Shown here piece after piece: positions 13,181 to 25,729 of a stretch of 64,000 nucleotides of DNA. Each line of letters begins with the position of its first letter. The stretch's first letter is position 1. Origin of the DNA: Megamerina dolium (Eukaryota; Arthropoda; Insecta; Diptera; Megamerinidae); contig OY978525.1 of NCBI GenBank assembly GCA_963854835.1, forward strand, positions 1,569,501 to 1,633,500, in the 5' to 3' direction. A model generated the notes under the pieces. It was not told where the DNA came from, did not search any database, and saw only the letters and a list, made by a program, of their open reading frames with translations. The position numbers and the translations under genes were made by a program.

Positions 13181-14060
13181 CAGGGTGATATTTTAGCAAC
13201 TTTCTTTTTGGCAACAGTGTTATTGACATCTTAGCAGTTTTTGTGTAACATGTTACTGTCAAACATGTTCAATTTGGTCTATAATTTAAGCATTAATCGA
13301 CTTACAAATGAACAACGCTTGCAGATTATTGAATGTTATTATCAAAATTTATGCTCGGTTGTTGTTGATCACCGTGAATTATTAATTCGGCGCCGTACGC
13401 AGCAATTGGGCCTCTATTATTCCACTACGTGGAAAATTTTGCGGAAGGATTTGGGTGTAAAACCTTTTAAAATACAGCTGGTGCAAGAATTGAAGCCACA
13501 GAACCTACCACAACGGCTAACTTTTGGAGAATTGGCGATGGGATGCTTGGATGAAGATCCACTTTTTTATCAGAAAATTGTGTTCAGCGACGAAGCTAAT
13601 TTCTGGTTGAATGGATACGTGAACAGCAACCAGAGCAACCAGAAGCATTGCAATAACTGCCAATGCATCGCGAAAAATGCACTATTTGGTGTGGCTTATT
13701 GGCAGGTGGCGTCATTGGAACGTATTCTTTCAAAGATGACGAAGGCAGGAACGTGCAATGATTACAAACTTATTTTTTTTGCCCAAAATGGAGGAGCTGG
13801 ACTTAGCTGACATGTGGTTTAAACAAGACGGTGCCACATGCCACACAGCAAGCGAAACAACGGCCCAATTGAGAGGCGAGTTCGGTGAACAGTTTATTTC
13901 ACGTTTGGGGCCGGTCAATTGGCCGCCTAGATTGTACGATTCAACGCCTTTAGACTATTTTTTGTGGTGCTATATTAAGCCAAAACGGTTGACGCACTGG
14001 AAGCCAATATTAAAGATATTATTCGTGAGATACCGGTAGATATATTGCAGAGGGTATGCC
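13181..14060 (+). mobile_element. rosa-like DD41D Tc1/mariner element, decayed
   Basis: A transposase frame begins near 13280 (RLTNEQRLQIIECYYQN) and includes QQLGLYYSTTWKILRKDLGV and a catalytic block VFSDEANFWLNGYVN with the first Asp. After a frameshift near 13750 comes MWFKQDGATCHTASETTAQL with the second Asp, then STPLDYFLW with the third. There are 41 residues between the second and third Asp, the DD41D spacing described for rosa of Ceratitis. The left end resembles an inverted repeat (TACAGGGTGATATTTTAGCA at 13180), but no right partner was found, so the 3' end is lost or diverged. It differs from the copy at 27.2 kb. Confidence 0.8.
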
Positions 14061-14089
14061 AAAAAAAATTGGTTATCTTTTATTATGAA

Positions 14090-14440
14090 AGAAGTTAATT
14101 TGAGTTCATAGTAGATAAAAGTAATTGTATGTGCAAATTTTAAAATTCTAGCTTTATATTGTATTTAGGTATTGAAAGTCTGAAAACTTAGGTTCGAAAT
14201 CATAATTTTGTATGGCAGGTAGCCGTATTTTTTACTGCCATTTATTATTCATTCATTTTTCAACTCATTCATTTATTGATAAATAAATTGTTTTTTACTG
14301 AGTTCTAGGTTGATTGCTTTATATTTCTAGGCAAAAAGTGCTAAATATCACATCCGAAATCAAATTTTTGTTTGTATGAGAGATAGACGTAATTTTCATC
14401 CTATTTCACGCATTCCCGATAAAAATTATTCATTGGAAGG
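14090..14440 (+). repeat. Two units of dispersed repeat family 1
   Basis: TTTTGTATGGCAGGTAGCCG (near 14206) and TTTGTATGAGAGATAGACGT (near 14370) lie about 164 bp apart, each preceded by an AT-rich arm with GAAA and AAAATTT phrases. They match the arrays at 25.7-27.0 kb (opposite strand) and 57.6-58.5 kb. Confidence 0.5.
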
Positions 14441-14479
14441 AACAAATTATTTGTATTGAGCTCCATTTGTTTGATTATG

Positions 14480-15535
14480 TCCAAGCATAGGTAGACGATG
14501 TCTGTGCATTAACATGAGGAAATTCCCTAAGAATGGTGTGTGCAAAAGTACAGAAGATTCTGGATAAGGTTGATGAGTGCACCACCAGACAAGTTCTTTC
14601 CGTTAATCCGAACAAGACCACAATGGTACTGTTCACGAGAAAATAGAAGATGAATGGTCTCAACCTACCAGCACTGAAAGGTGTGACACTCAAACATTCC
14701 AACGAGGTGAAATACCTAGGTGTAACACTAGATAGGAAACTAACTTGGAAGACACATGTTAGACTAAAGGTGGAAAAAGCATTGAAGGTTTTTCAACGGT
14801 GCCAAAGAGCCTTTAGGAAAAGAGCCTCTAGGCACTGAAACCTGCTGTGGTCCTTTGGATTTACACAGCTCTTATCAAACCCATTATCACATATGCTTCC
14901 GTGGCCTGGTGACGACGGACTATGGTTAAGTCCGCTCTTCTGGAGCTAAACAGACTACAAAGAAGTGTATGCTTAAGCATTACGGGTGCAACGAGTACTA
15001 CCTCAGGAGATGCCCTTAATGCCATGCTTGATTTACTTCCATTGGAGGAGGAGGCAGTGAAAGCGATGTGACGTCTATACACGTATGGTTACTGGCAGGA
15101 AAACGGAACTTCGGGTGACTGCTCTTGGCTCCTAAAGATAATCTGAAGCCTATAGTTTCATTCGGGTAAAAATTTGAATTCAAATGAACAATTCAAGTGA
15201 ACAATGGAGCGATCCAGAGATCATTCTGAGTAATTTGATGAATATTTTCCAGACTGATGGATCCAAAAATGACCAAGGCTCTGGATCCGTACTTGGGGGA
15301 AAGCGTGAAGTATCATTATGCTATGGGAGAGGTGGCAACTATTTTCCAAACGGAAATATTTCCTATTCTGAAAGTAGCAGACTGGATATTTGAGAGGAAA
15401 TGGAGAGGGAAACAGATTGGTATCTGCAGTGACAGTCAAACTGCACTAAAGGCCCTGGAGAACTCAAAACTTACTGCGAAAATTGTTCATGAATCTAAGA
15501 TGAAGCTAATCCAGGTCCAGCCTTGAAAGCTGTAA
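14480..15535 (+). mobile_element. I/R1-like LINE fragment (RT end and RNase H)
   Basis: The fragment begins near the reverse-transcriptase active site (a VDDVC remnant of the xADD motif, near 14492). It continues with VNPNKTTMVLFTRK, EVKYLGVTLDRKLTWKTHV and a decayed C-terminal domain with several stops. RNase H follows: FQTDGSKNDQGSGS at about 15250, FQTEIFPILKVADW and ICSDSQTALKALENSKL carrying the second acidic residue. A C-terminal RNase H places it in the I/R1/LOA group rather than Jockey. Frameshifts and stops throughout make it inactive. Confidence 0.8.
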
Positions 15536-18259
15536 AACTGCAAAGTGTTTTGTAATGAATCTGAACAAAAAGCTGTCGAACTTTCTTTTGAAACTTGGAA
15601 GGAAATATATTTGGGGCCAACATAGGTATCATAGGAAATCCAATATGTATATCTTGTTTTTAGGGGGAGGACAGCACAGAGCATTTCCTCTGTGTTTGCT
15701 CTGCCTTCGCTCGAGCAAGATTGCGCACCACTTGGCTCACTCTCACATCCATCCATCCATCCACGTCCATGTAAAAATTGCCTTAAAAGATCAAATCGAG
15801 CTCAGAGCGAATCAACCAATTGGAAGCAACAAAATTAATGTGCAAAATTTTTATACAAATTGCTTTCATCTAAATTTTTGCTGCTAATGGTATCCATTGT
15901 CATATAACATTGCATTCTTTGCATTATAAAATGATTTGAAGCATTTTTGATTATTTTCAATTTATGGACTTTTCAAATAGCTTTTAGCTATCTACAATTC
16001 GATCGGCTTATTCTTATTCCATTGTTCTTACTACTACTACTACTACTACTACTCAAGCTAAAATTTATAAGTGTTTCCTACAAAAGTTAACACAAAATAT
16101 TTGATCACTTTTCCGACTTTTGGACATTGAATGGATTCTATCGTTTCCTCTTTCGGTTTTGCAGTTTTTTATTTTTACATTTGACTTTTGTGCTATTTGT
16201 GCTCAACTTTAATTCTTTTTCGTCTATTTGATTTTGTTTTTTTTTTTTGTGTACGGTGCGTGCGTTCAAAGAAATGCTTGAGTTTACTTATGTACTCTAA
16301 GAATATTCGAATATTCTTTCTATTCGCATGTTGTTTTGAACTTTTGTTAGACCAAAGAAACTTTTTTTGCTGTGTTGCATCTTCGTTGTTGTTGTTATAA
16401 TAGTGAGTTCTTTCTGATTTTTGCCCAAGTTGTTTTCTTTATATTTTGTCCTTTGAACATTGTTGTCATACCAGTCATCATTAATGTCATATTTAGTATC
16501 TTTGAGCTGTCATTATATTGAATATTTTATTATATTATCGCAATCGAGCACTCTGTCAGAGTGTTGTGTTGTAAGTGTGTATAGCTTCCTTTACACCTGG
16601 TTTGCCATAGTACTTCACTTATGGAACGTTTGTGTGCATCCGTAAAAACAAACTAGCCCAATTAACATAGCAAAGCAACCATACGCATGCATACATACAG
16701 ACACATATGTACATGTATGTGTGCGAAAAATTATAAATATGTGGCCTTACTCTTTTAACCATCTTTTGTCTGTATGTTTTGACTTGAGTTGAATTGTTGA
16801 ATTGAATCGAACTAAACTGAATTGAACTTTTCCATTTACAATACGCACTTACTTATTCACGGCAAAGGTCATTTCTATAGCATTCATTACTACTACGTAC
16901 TTCTTCATCATGATCAGCATCTTCTTATTTAGCTTCAATAATTCCCAAGGAATTTGCAGTCACTTTAGTAGCCCTTGTTGTTATTGTTGCTGTTGTTGTT
17001 GTTTTGTATCTGCTGTTGTTATTTGATAATCCTAGATGGTGGTTGTTAGATGTTTGTGTTGTGTGTATTTGTGCTTGGAACCCAATATAAATTCCACAAA
17101 TTCACAACACAAAGTCCATTTACGGATTTATTACCCTTTTTACAACAACAACAAATACAACAACGAAAACCAACAACCAACAACTATAAAACGAAGAGGA
17201 TGATACTAGAAGCGACAAAGTATATACTCATATGTATATCGTAGTAGAGGAAGATCCATATAACAGTAATGTTGCTAGTTGGTACAAAGGATATCTTTTG
17301 CATTTGGACAGTGGAAGCTATTTTCTAACAAATCTCTTATTATATGGGTACTTATATACTTATGATACAGTAGACGCTCGATTGATGGGAAAATGATGAT
17401 TTAAAAATATTTTACTTCCAAAAATATTTGTGAACCAAGTAAATTTGTAATTGCTAAGGATAATAAGAATTCTTCGAATAAATTTAATATGCAAATATTT
17501 TCAAATTTGTGCATAAAATCATCGTACATACATCACACAATCACATAATCGAATACATACTGTTAATATACGATTACTATGTAAAGCATCTTATAATAAG
17601 GGTTTGCATAACAAAGGATAACAGGTAACGAAACTAGCCATGTGTGTATAAGCTATATATGTATCAGTTCTAAAAAGAAGAAACAAAATCTACCACAATT
17701 GAATATCTCATCCCTTAATCGATTTAATAGAATTTCAAAAAAAAAAAAAACAACATTTTTATTACAAAATAATTCTATTGTCAATGTCAATGCACAGCGA
17801 TGGGAGCTATGGATAGTCACAAACGGATTTAAAATGAAATAAAAAGACAGATTAGCATTGATTTAACTATATTCGTAAACAACTGTAGCAGCTAAAAGTA
17901 GTTCAACGCACTTTTTCTCTTAAAGAATAATATTATAATTGGAAAATTTCATTCAAATTTAGTATTCAAAAACTAAATTTATTTGTCATTTTGCGCATAA
18001 AATAGTTAAATTAGTTAGGTCAATTCAACAACAATATTTTTTCAACAGTGAGAAATTCATTCTTACAAACAGTGCTCATCAGTCACCAAGTAATCTGCAG
18101 ACAGAAGAAATTTTTTGATTCCTAGCTATGGTGATGCTTAGTCAGCCAGGGTCGAAAGCGAAGCAAACTCTTGTGTGAAAGTAGAATCGATTTATTTTCT
18201 TACTATCGAGTTAATAATTGGATGTGCTACTCCTACTTGCTCGATTTAAGTACACCACT
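15536..18259. other. Non-coding, no gene seen
   Basis: AT-rich with a TAC/ACT trinucleotide run at 16029-16053, TTG tracts (16384-16396, 16978-17002), CAA tracts near 17141-17165 and TGTA-rich phrases. The open frames have simple-repeat composition. Confidence 0.5.
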
Positions 18260-18274
18260 ATGCCACTTAATTTG

Positions 18275-18603
18275 TGGGTACCGTAGCTCAGTGGTTAGTG
18301 TATTGGCCTTCGGATCTGTAGATCGTGGTTCAATCCCGGCTGATGCATAACAAATTTAATATCGAAACGATTTTTCTTTCGAACGGTACCCACCTGTCGG
18401 CAAGTAATCGGCAAAAACCTCTAAAAGAACTCTGTGACAAAGCTCAGAAAAAGTGATGTCGCAAGGGTTCTGTCGTTCGGAACCGGCTAAAATAAGTTGA
18501 TCCCTTCCAAGACTGTCCAAAATTTAACACGCACAACAGTAATGGAAGAGAATTTCGGCCAATAAGCCCTTCGGCGCTTTAAGTGCCACATATTTATTTT
18601 TTA
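18275..18603 (+). mobile_element. tRNA-derived SINE, copy B
   Basis: Almost full length: GGGTACCGTAGCTCAGTGGT with the A box, GTGGTTCAATCCCGGCTGAT with the B box, the shared body phrases and the AAGTGCCACATATTTATTTT end. An imperfect target duplication of 13-15 bp (ATGCCAC-WW-AATTTG) is seen at 18260-18274 and 18604-18616. It abuts the inverted-repeat element to its right. Confidence 0.88.
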
Positions 18604-19560
18604 ATGCCACAATTTGGAGGTCATTGTCTCGAAGGTGAACCACAGCAGTCTTAAACAATAGCATTTGAGTTCAGTAACAAAATCCCTAATCCCGTTCTGT
18701 TCCACTATGTCACAATTTTTAAGTACAGTTGTTTAAAATTTGGCTTTTTCGATCAAAAGTAGAATCATGGAAATTGAAAAATCTTTTGTAAAATTACATT
18801 CAAGATAGTTCTTATCTTTGGAGGCCTATATTCAAATTTTGCGAGGATTATTTTCTCGGAAAAAAATTTAATCATCTAACCAGAAGGTAGTTGGGTCATT
18901 TTGGACCTTTTTCGAAAAACCCATAAAAAATTAAAATTGGGATGGGGTCAAGGGTCAAAATAGTCTCCAGCAAATTTCACTAACAATCACCAAAGGCAAA
19001 TAACTTTTACGAGTTATAGGTAACCTTGTAAAAAACGAATTAAAATTTCAAGTACTTTTTTTTTAAGCATCTATTGCATCTTGTGATACTTCGATGCCGC
19101 AATTTGAGGGTCATTGTCTCGAAGGTGAACCAAGCTAGTCTCAAACTATAGTATTTGACTTCAGTAATAAAAGCCCTAATCCCATTCTGCTCTACCAAGG
19201 CACAATTTGTTTTACAGTGGTTTAAATTTGGCTCTTTCAATCAAAAGTAGAATCATAGAATTTGGGAAATCTTATGAATAAAGAAGGTTTTTATCTTCGG
19301 GGACGTATACTAAAAAATGTTTAATGTGTTAGGGATTTTTCAAAAAACAAAGGTGCAAAATGTTTCGAGAAAATAATCCTCGGAAATTTTTAATATGTGT
19401 TTTCAAAGAGTTTCAAATTCCATAATTCTACTTTTGACCGAAAAAGCCAAATTTTAAACCACTGCAAAAAATATTGTGACGTAGTGGGAGAAAGACTAGT
19501 TTGAGTCTAGTTTGGTTTGCCATCAAGAAAGTGTGCTTCACAGTGATATCAATCCAGGAA
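18604..19560. repeat. Large imperfect inverted repeat with an internal direct copy (hairpin-forming)
   Basis: A unit of about 190 bp at 18604-18790 (GTCATTGTCTCGAAGGTGAA, later AAAAGTAGAATCATGG) is repeated directly at 19091-19275 and inverted at 19395-19560. The inversion extends further: GCGAGGATTATTTTCTCGG at 18840 has its complement at 19366-19383. Arms of roughly 250-300 bp thus face each other across a loop of about 400 bp. No coding frame; a foldback-type or hairpin MITE is the likeliest explanation. Confidence 0.65.
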
Positions 19561-21639
19561 ATATAAGGTTTAGTATATTCTGTATGGCTCTATAATAGCA
19601 CTATTGTGCTAGTATTGCTATTTAGCATTTTTTCTTAATATACTCGCCTTCTATTTTTACTACAAGGGTGGCTCCCTCAGAAAATTACTTCAACTCATTA
19701 CTGTTTCTGCTGCAATATTTACGTCCAACGTATTCACTTCTACCTCCACAACCTAGAGGTGCTCTCCTATAAAATGTATGTTCTTTGAATTTATTTTGCT
19801 ACATATTTGCACAATTTGAATATCGTAGGACCAATTGAATATATTGCTAAAAGGCAGCTATTAAAAGATAAAATGAATATAAGAAGAAAAAAAAACTATT
19901 CTCGCCTCATAAGGGTTCTTATCAATCAAGCTCGAATATATGTATGTACCTCCAAAGTAGATTCATCTGTATTTTCCACATATAATATTATGCATGCTTT
20001 CATTTTATTTTGTTATATTCCTTTGTGTCGATATATGTATGCATGTATGTATGTATATTCGTATTTGAAGATAAGTGAAATACTTTTGAGCTTTACACTC
20101 GACTTACGCCTCTCCTAAACAACAATTTTCTCTGACTTGACGATTTGCAAATAAGCAAAAAAAAAAAAAAACGCAAAATACTTTGTCTATCTCTCTGTAT
20201 ATGTAACTAGTATGTGCGAGTGTAAATGAAGATTTTTACTGAACGAGTGAAATGAAAATTCAATTTCGGTTGAGTTGGTCAATTCCATTGTGGAATTTGC
20301 TTACTTGCATTGCCTTGTAAGAGTCTGTCTACAATACTTCCTTGCTTCCTTCAAATGCTCCGTCAAAAACTTTGGTTCGTAAAGCGCAAATTGAATTATT
20401 TGATAAACATCGGTTTTTGGTGAAAATTACAAACGCCAGCATCAGCATCGACTTACAGTATCTATCTACCTACTATTGTGGAGCACATTTAAGTACACAC
20501 ATAAATATGTATATACTGCTCGTACTCGTACTACTTTAGTTGTGTATATATTGGGTATATTTGTATGGAGGTAGTGCTTTTCTTAACTTGGCTTGCAAAT
20601 GTTAGGAAATGCACATTTAAACACATTTTCAAATGTCTAAGTTGTCATTTTTTTTTTTCTTGTTGATTTACGAAGCATTTTCCGGCTACCAATTTCAAGT
20701 TGAAGTTTCAAGTCGTTTCCCCAAATTAAATTTACACATTTTGTAAACTATTCGAACTAAAGTATGTAAAACTACTATTACACTTGGGTAATTGCTTCCA
20801 AATTATACACTTGCATATTATAGTTATGTACTTTTGTGCCATCCAGCAGTCGATGGCATATCGATTCACTATGGTGGCTGTGGTAGTAAAGCCCAAACGC
20901 CCATCGGCCCGATAACTTGAAATAGCTTTAATTCAATTCGATTCTCATCTTCATATAGGCTAGAGTTCTTTGAATCATTTAAATAGTTAAAACATATGAA
21001 TAAACATAATAAGTGTGCTTTCACATATACATACATATGTAGTCTTATATGTATGTGTGTATAGGTATGTAATATGTACATAATATAGTTGTATAAATAA
21101 GTCAGCATGTTGAAAAGTTTAATTTAATTTTGGTTAAGCTTCGACAACTTGCATGCGGTTAGTGACGACACAATCAAGCTGAGCGAATAAATGAGTGACA
21201 GACATTCCATAACTATTTAGATGTGGCAGCAGCAACAACTAGCTAACGAAATACGTTACATCTTGTACATAGTATATACGTATGTACATAGAATCGAATG
21301 GAGTGAAGGCGTATGAATAACCGAGCTCTCGTTTTAAATAATTTAATCAAGAAATTATTGAAACACAAGAGCATAATTAATGGCTTCTATCAATGGTTTT
21401 GTACGCACGCAACCAGACATACCACTGACAGTGTGTGTGGGGGGGTGGTATGCTTTCGTATATGTATGTTGAAATAGTCTAACCACGAAAACTTTATCTG
21501 AGTGCCGTCGGCAGACAAAGGCCTAAGGGCAGCATATATTGAATTACATGCGAATAAGGACTGCTCCACCGTAAATATATGGTCTTTTTTATGCTGAAAA
21601 ATTGTTAAAAAGTTCAAGTTGACAGGTGTGCCACTTCAA
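19561..21639. other. Non-coding, no gene seen
   Basis: AT-rich with TGTA/TATG tracts (20035-20055, 21030-21080) and an A run at 20158-20170. Nothing supports a gene. Confidence 0.5.
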
Positions 21640-22560
21640 CATCATGCGCCAAAAACCTGAATGGAAGGATTACAATCCTGACAGACAGTCAGGTTGCTGA
21701 CAATGTACTGAACTCTAAACTGGTGTGGGTATGCCTTGACAAGCTGAATAAACTTGGTGAAAATAATCAATTATGGATTCTTTGGGTTCCAGGACCTATT
21801 GGAGTTGGAGGCAACGAGCTGGGCGGATAGGCTTGCCAGGAAGGGAGCAGCAACACACTTTGTAGACCCAGAATCCTTCTGTGGTCTGGGCAAAGGAGCT
21901 TTATCCATGATCATTAAAAGAGGTGAAGAATCAGAAAGACAATCATACTGGCAAAACCTACCAAGACACTTTTAGGGACCTATAACATAAAACGACTTGA
22001 GCAATGTATCAGTTTAAATCAGAATTATATAAGAATCATCACGAAATTATTGACAGACCACTGCAGGCTGAATTATCACCTAACGAAACTGAGAATCTTC
22101 TCGTATGACAGCTGCCGATATTGTAGGGAGGAGAATGGAACTGCAAGGCATGTGTTCAGAACGTGCTCAGCATTTATGCACTTACTTAATTACTTATGTG
22201 GACATAACAACCGAATATCGATTTAAGCCGAAATAACATAATGCGCCAGCCATCTCTGTTCTTCGCTAGCTGGCGCCAGTTAGAAATTCCAAGCTCCGTC
22301 AGGTTCTCCAGTACTTGGTCTTTCCACCGGAGGTTAGGTCTTGCTTTTCTGCGTCGTCCTCCAGCGTCCACTTATGCACACAAGAAAGAAAAACGTTGGG
22401 GAATTTATAATACCGGAAAATCTGCTGAAGTTCATTAGGGTAAGATCTATACTAAACTTCCATATGGATGCTGGACCTAGAGAAATACTCTAGTCCATGA
22501 TGGGGTGCATAATAGACCTAGGGTCGCAGTGCAATACAACCCTCTACAACCCTCTAATAA
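21640..22560 (+). mobile_element. I/R1-like LINE 3' fragment, split by an RTE insertion
   Basis: RNase H sequence is visible: ILTDSQVADNVLNSKLVW at 21670, LWILWVPG at 21772, then after a frameshift SWADRLARKGAATHFVDPES. A zinc-binding C-terminal region (CRLNYHLTKL, CRYCREENGTARHVF) runs to about 22173. The frame resumes after 22380 with EFIIPENLLKFIRV and stops. The tail GGTCGCAGTGCAATACAACC (22513-22532) is shared in part with the copy at 24.6 kb. The interruption at 22182-22371 is a reversed RTE fragment. Confidence 0.75.
22182..22371 (-). mobile_element. RTE-like LINE 3' end, reversed, nested in an I-like LINE
   Basis: The - strand reads GRRRKARPNLRWKDQVLENL, then ISNWRQLAKNRDGWR and a stop, the C-terminus of the RTE-like family seen at 9.8 and 30.3 kb. 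The 3' tail appears on the + strand as TTACTTAATTACTTATGTGG. An 8-bp TTATGCAC flanks both sides (22174-22181 and 22372-22379) and fits target-site duplication. Strongly 5' truncated. Confidence 0.8.
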
Positions 22561-24589
22561 GTTGTTTTTTGAATACCATGAAACTTAAAACTTTCAAATA
22601 CCATTTCTGCTGGAACAGTCCTTACATCTTCGTGTCTATCACCTAAAATCATCAAAAAGGATATGGAGGTAATATGTATAATTTTTTTGAACTCACAAGC
22701 TAACTACATTTGAAAGTCATCGAGAATACTAGTTTCTCTGAACTGAATAGTTCAAAGCGATGGCGAAAGTGCCATCGACACAAGCCAAGTGTATCAAAAG
22801 AAAGTAAATAGATTCATAGTTGCACTGGTTAGTTGTCTTGTTGCGGTGTATTTACCACAGCAAGCGAAAGTGCTTCAGAGTTTCAAATTCAACAATCTGA
22901 TAACAGAGGTGGTAGGAACAAATATTTCACACACACACACACCAACACACAGAAGAGATTCGCACACGCAAAACTTTACACATTAAGCCTTGAGAAATGT
23001 GCTATAATCACAATAACAACAACAACAACAACAACAACAACATGCGAAACCAGTGTGGGCGTGCGGCCCCGGATGAACATCAACAAAAGACCATCAACTT
23101 AACGTGGCTTAAGCTCATTGGAAAATAAAAATAAAAATCCCATTTTCATTTTCGTCAATGAAAAAGGTTCGGCAATTCGCTTTTTAATGGATTAATTTCC
23201 TTTATTTTCAAACTTTTGCCAGCGCATCAGATATACGCACACAAACACACACACACGAGAACGTACATAAAATATCTCCCACTCCACATGCTACATATAC
23301 GATATGTCCGTATGTAGCTCATGTTAGTAGATAGGTGATATGAGTAAAGTAGTAGAGGAGCAGCTCATGCCATTGGCATCACCAACGGAGATAAACAATT
23401 TAAAACTGTCGGTATCAGTTGCTGCGTTAGTGTTGGCTGCTGATATCAGTCAGTATGCTGCTAACGCATGCGGGACCATACTATATGGTACGTACACACT
23501 CCTAAAAGGCTTTTCATACTGTCGCTGCTGCACAATTCTTGTCGACTGACAATCTCGCCTTCATTTGATTTGATTCTATTTTCTCTTCAGTTTAGTTCAG
23601 TTCAATTGAGTTCAGTTCAGTTCGGTTCGGTTCGGTTCAGTTCAATTTAGTTTTGATTTGAATCACCAAAAGCTGACTAACTCTCTGACTCACTCACTAT
23701 ATACTCACTCGTATACTATAGATAATTGGAAGCAATAACGTCAAGTTAACAGAGAGGCACTGTGAGAAGGTAAAAAGTGGGTTATATACAATAATAACAG
23801 ATGGGTATAAACAGATAGATGATGGTTAGATGAGAAATAGCATTCTTATAAGCCGTTCGTAGGAAAACAGTCAGGAAGGAAGGAAGAATAGAGAAAGTCA
23901 GACTTGAAATAACTGAAGACAGAAAGTCATTGAAAATTGAAGATGAACACACGCGATAAGTAATTGAAAAGAGGATGTTGCAAAGAAAAAATAAAATAAA
24001 ATATTGTATAAAATAAAATCAATCAGTTTTGTCCACAACAAATATTACCGCAATTTATCAATGAGAATAGCATTGATATTGAGCTTTTAACAATGAAGTA
24101 TTATATAATTCATATGACTGCAGTGGGAGAGTGGGTATATTAAAGTCACATACACTTAATGCGTATCAAAGCAGTACATAACTTGAGTAACGATTTGAGA
24201 GATATCGCAGATCATCGTGTCGTCCATGGAAATTTAAATGAAATCAAAAGAAAAAGTTCACGTGAACAACTCAATGATCAATAGTAAGATGTGGTTGCTC
24301 GGGTATTTTGGGCTCACTTTGATTAATAAGACATTTAAAAGACATTTGCAATCCGACCCCATATTTTGATAGCGGTCGAGCATTTGACATTGCTTTCTTT
24401 AGGCAATATAACGATTTTACGCTTCCGTCTGGTCAATTAAATATATGAGAAAGTACAAAGAAAAGTAGAAAGAAAGATTGCGATACGATAGGAGAATACT
24501 CTGAACTCTTTATCTCCTATACTTTGAAGTGGCCATCAACGACCGTTCGGCTTGCATGAGTAGCGATATGGTCCCAAAACGGTAATCAT
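22561..24589. other. Non-coding, no gene seen
   Basis: Contains CA runs (22928-22942, 23240-23255), a CAA run (23015-23041) and a GTTCA/GTTCG pentamer tract at 23588-23652 that translates as a Phe/Ser/Val-rich frame. No supported gene. Confidence 0.5.
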
Positions 24590-25320
24590 AGTTGTGGTAC
24601 ACTGATGGAGGTATGTGCGAGACAATGCGTACGCAAGGGCGCCCGTGGTACCAAAATATGCATCCGCTAGGACAGCCAGGCGGCTCTAAAGTTCCTGGAA
24701 AAATTCTCGTTTCAATCAAGGCTGGTTTGGGAATGTTTTAAACATCTCAATGCCCCGGCAGCAAAGAATCCTGTCACCCTCATGTGGGTGCCTGGACATG
24801 ACGGACCCGAGGGAAACGAAATGGCCGTCTCCCTTGCAAAGGAAGGCGTAAGCACTCCTTTCATTGGACCAGAGCCTTTCCTGCGGTTTACAAACAGTTT
24901 CATAAACAACTTGATATGTGGCAGGGAGAAACGGGATCTACTCGACTACTGGAGAGCCCAAATAAGCATGCAGCAGTCGAAGGGACTTATTGATCCGACA
25001 CACGTTAAGGTGGATGCTATTCTTAACCTCAACAGAAATTACATAAAACTCTACACAGAAAATAGCTGTTGTAAAAAACGATACCTGTCGACTCTGTCAT
25101 GAAGAGCAGGAAACATATTCTATGCAATTGCCCAGCGGTGGCAAGACGTAGACTTACGCTACCTAAGTAACGGAATCTTGACTTCAAACCACATAGGTAA
25201 AATCAAGCCCACAGGAATTATAAGATTTATAAATAGTCTAGAATTGTTTTAGTTGGGCAATAGGCGCACAAAAGATCTTTTAGGTCGCAGTGCATTGAAT
25301 AGCCTGTATAATAATAATAA
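24590..25320 (+). mobile_element. I/R1-like LINE 3' fragment with AAT tail
   Basis: It opens at YTDGG of RNase H (24598), then decays. It continues as SRLVWECFKHLN and VTLMWVPGHDGPEGNEMAVS, which includes the conserved HDGPEGNE histidine motif, then LAKEGVSTPFIGPEPF. A frameshifted zinc-binding stretch (CRLCHEEQET) follows near 25085-25110. The 3' end is GGTCGCAGTGCATTGAATAG followed by ATAATAATAAT (to 25320). Inactive fragment of the same family as the 21.6 kb copy. Confidence 0.75.
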
Positions 25321-25338
25321 TCTCCTATTCTATATATG

Positions 25339-25663
25339 TGGGTGCCGTAGCTCAGTGGTTAGTGTTTTCGCCTTCTGATCTGTAGGTCGTGGTTCAATCC
25401 CCGGCTGATGCATAACAAATTTAATATCGAAAAGATTTTTCTTTCGAACGGTACCCACCTGTCGGCAAGCAATTGGCAATTCTTCCGACAGTAACAACTT
25501 GCCATGAAAAAGCTTCTAAAAGAACACTGTGACAAAGCTCAGAAAAAGTGATGTCACAAGTGTTCTGCCGTTCGGAACCGGCTAAAATAAGTAGGTCCCT
25601 TCTAATACTGTCCAAATTTAAGACGCACAACAGTAATGGAAGGGAAGCTCGGCCAATGAGACC
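25339..25663 (+). mobile_element. tRNA-derived SINE, copy C
   Basis: GGTGCCGTAGCTCAGTGGTT (A box) and GTGGTTCAATCCCCGGCTGA (B box) head a well preserved body. The last part of the consensus tail is missing (it stops in GGCCAATGAGACC). It sits just downstream of the AAT tail of a LINE. No clear target duplication. Confidence 0.88.
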
Positions 25664-25729
25664 GAGATGATTTAGCTATATCTATATGCTTGTTTCTATT
25701 ATAACCAGCGTAAAAATAGAGCAATCGAG

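Noticed and set aside
16188..16645. Phe/Leu-rich frames suggesting small membrane proteins
   Set aside because: T-rich DNA yields hydrophobic frames by chance; there is no start context, splice signal or repeat of the frame elsewhere.
18290..18350. Possible tRNA gene (A and B boxes)
   Set aside because: The tRNA-like sequence is the head of a SINE repeated seven times, with weak anticodon stem pairing; not a functional tRNA.
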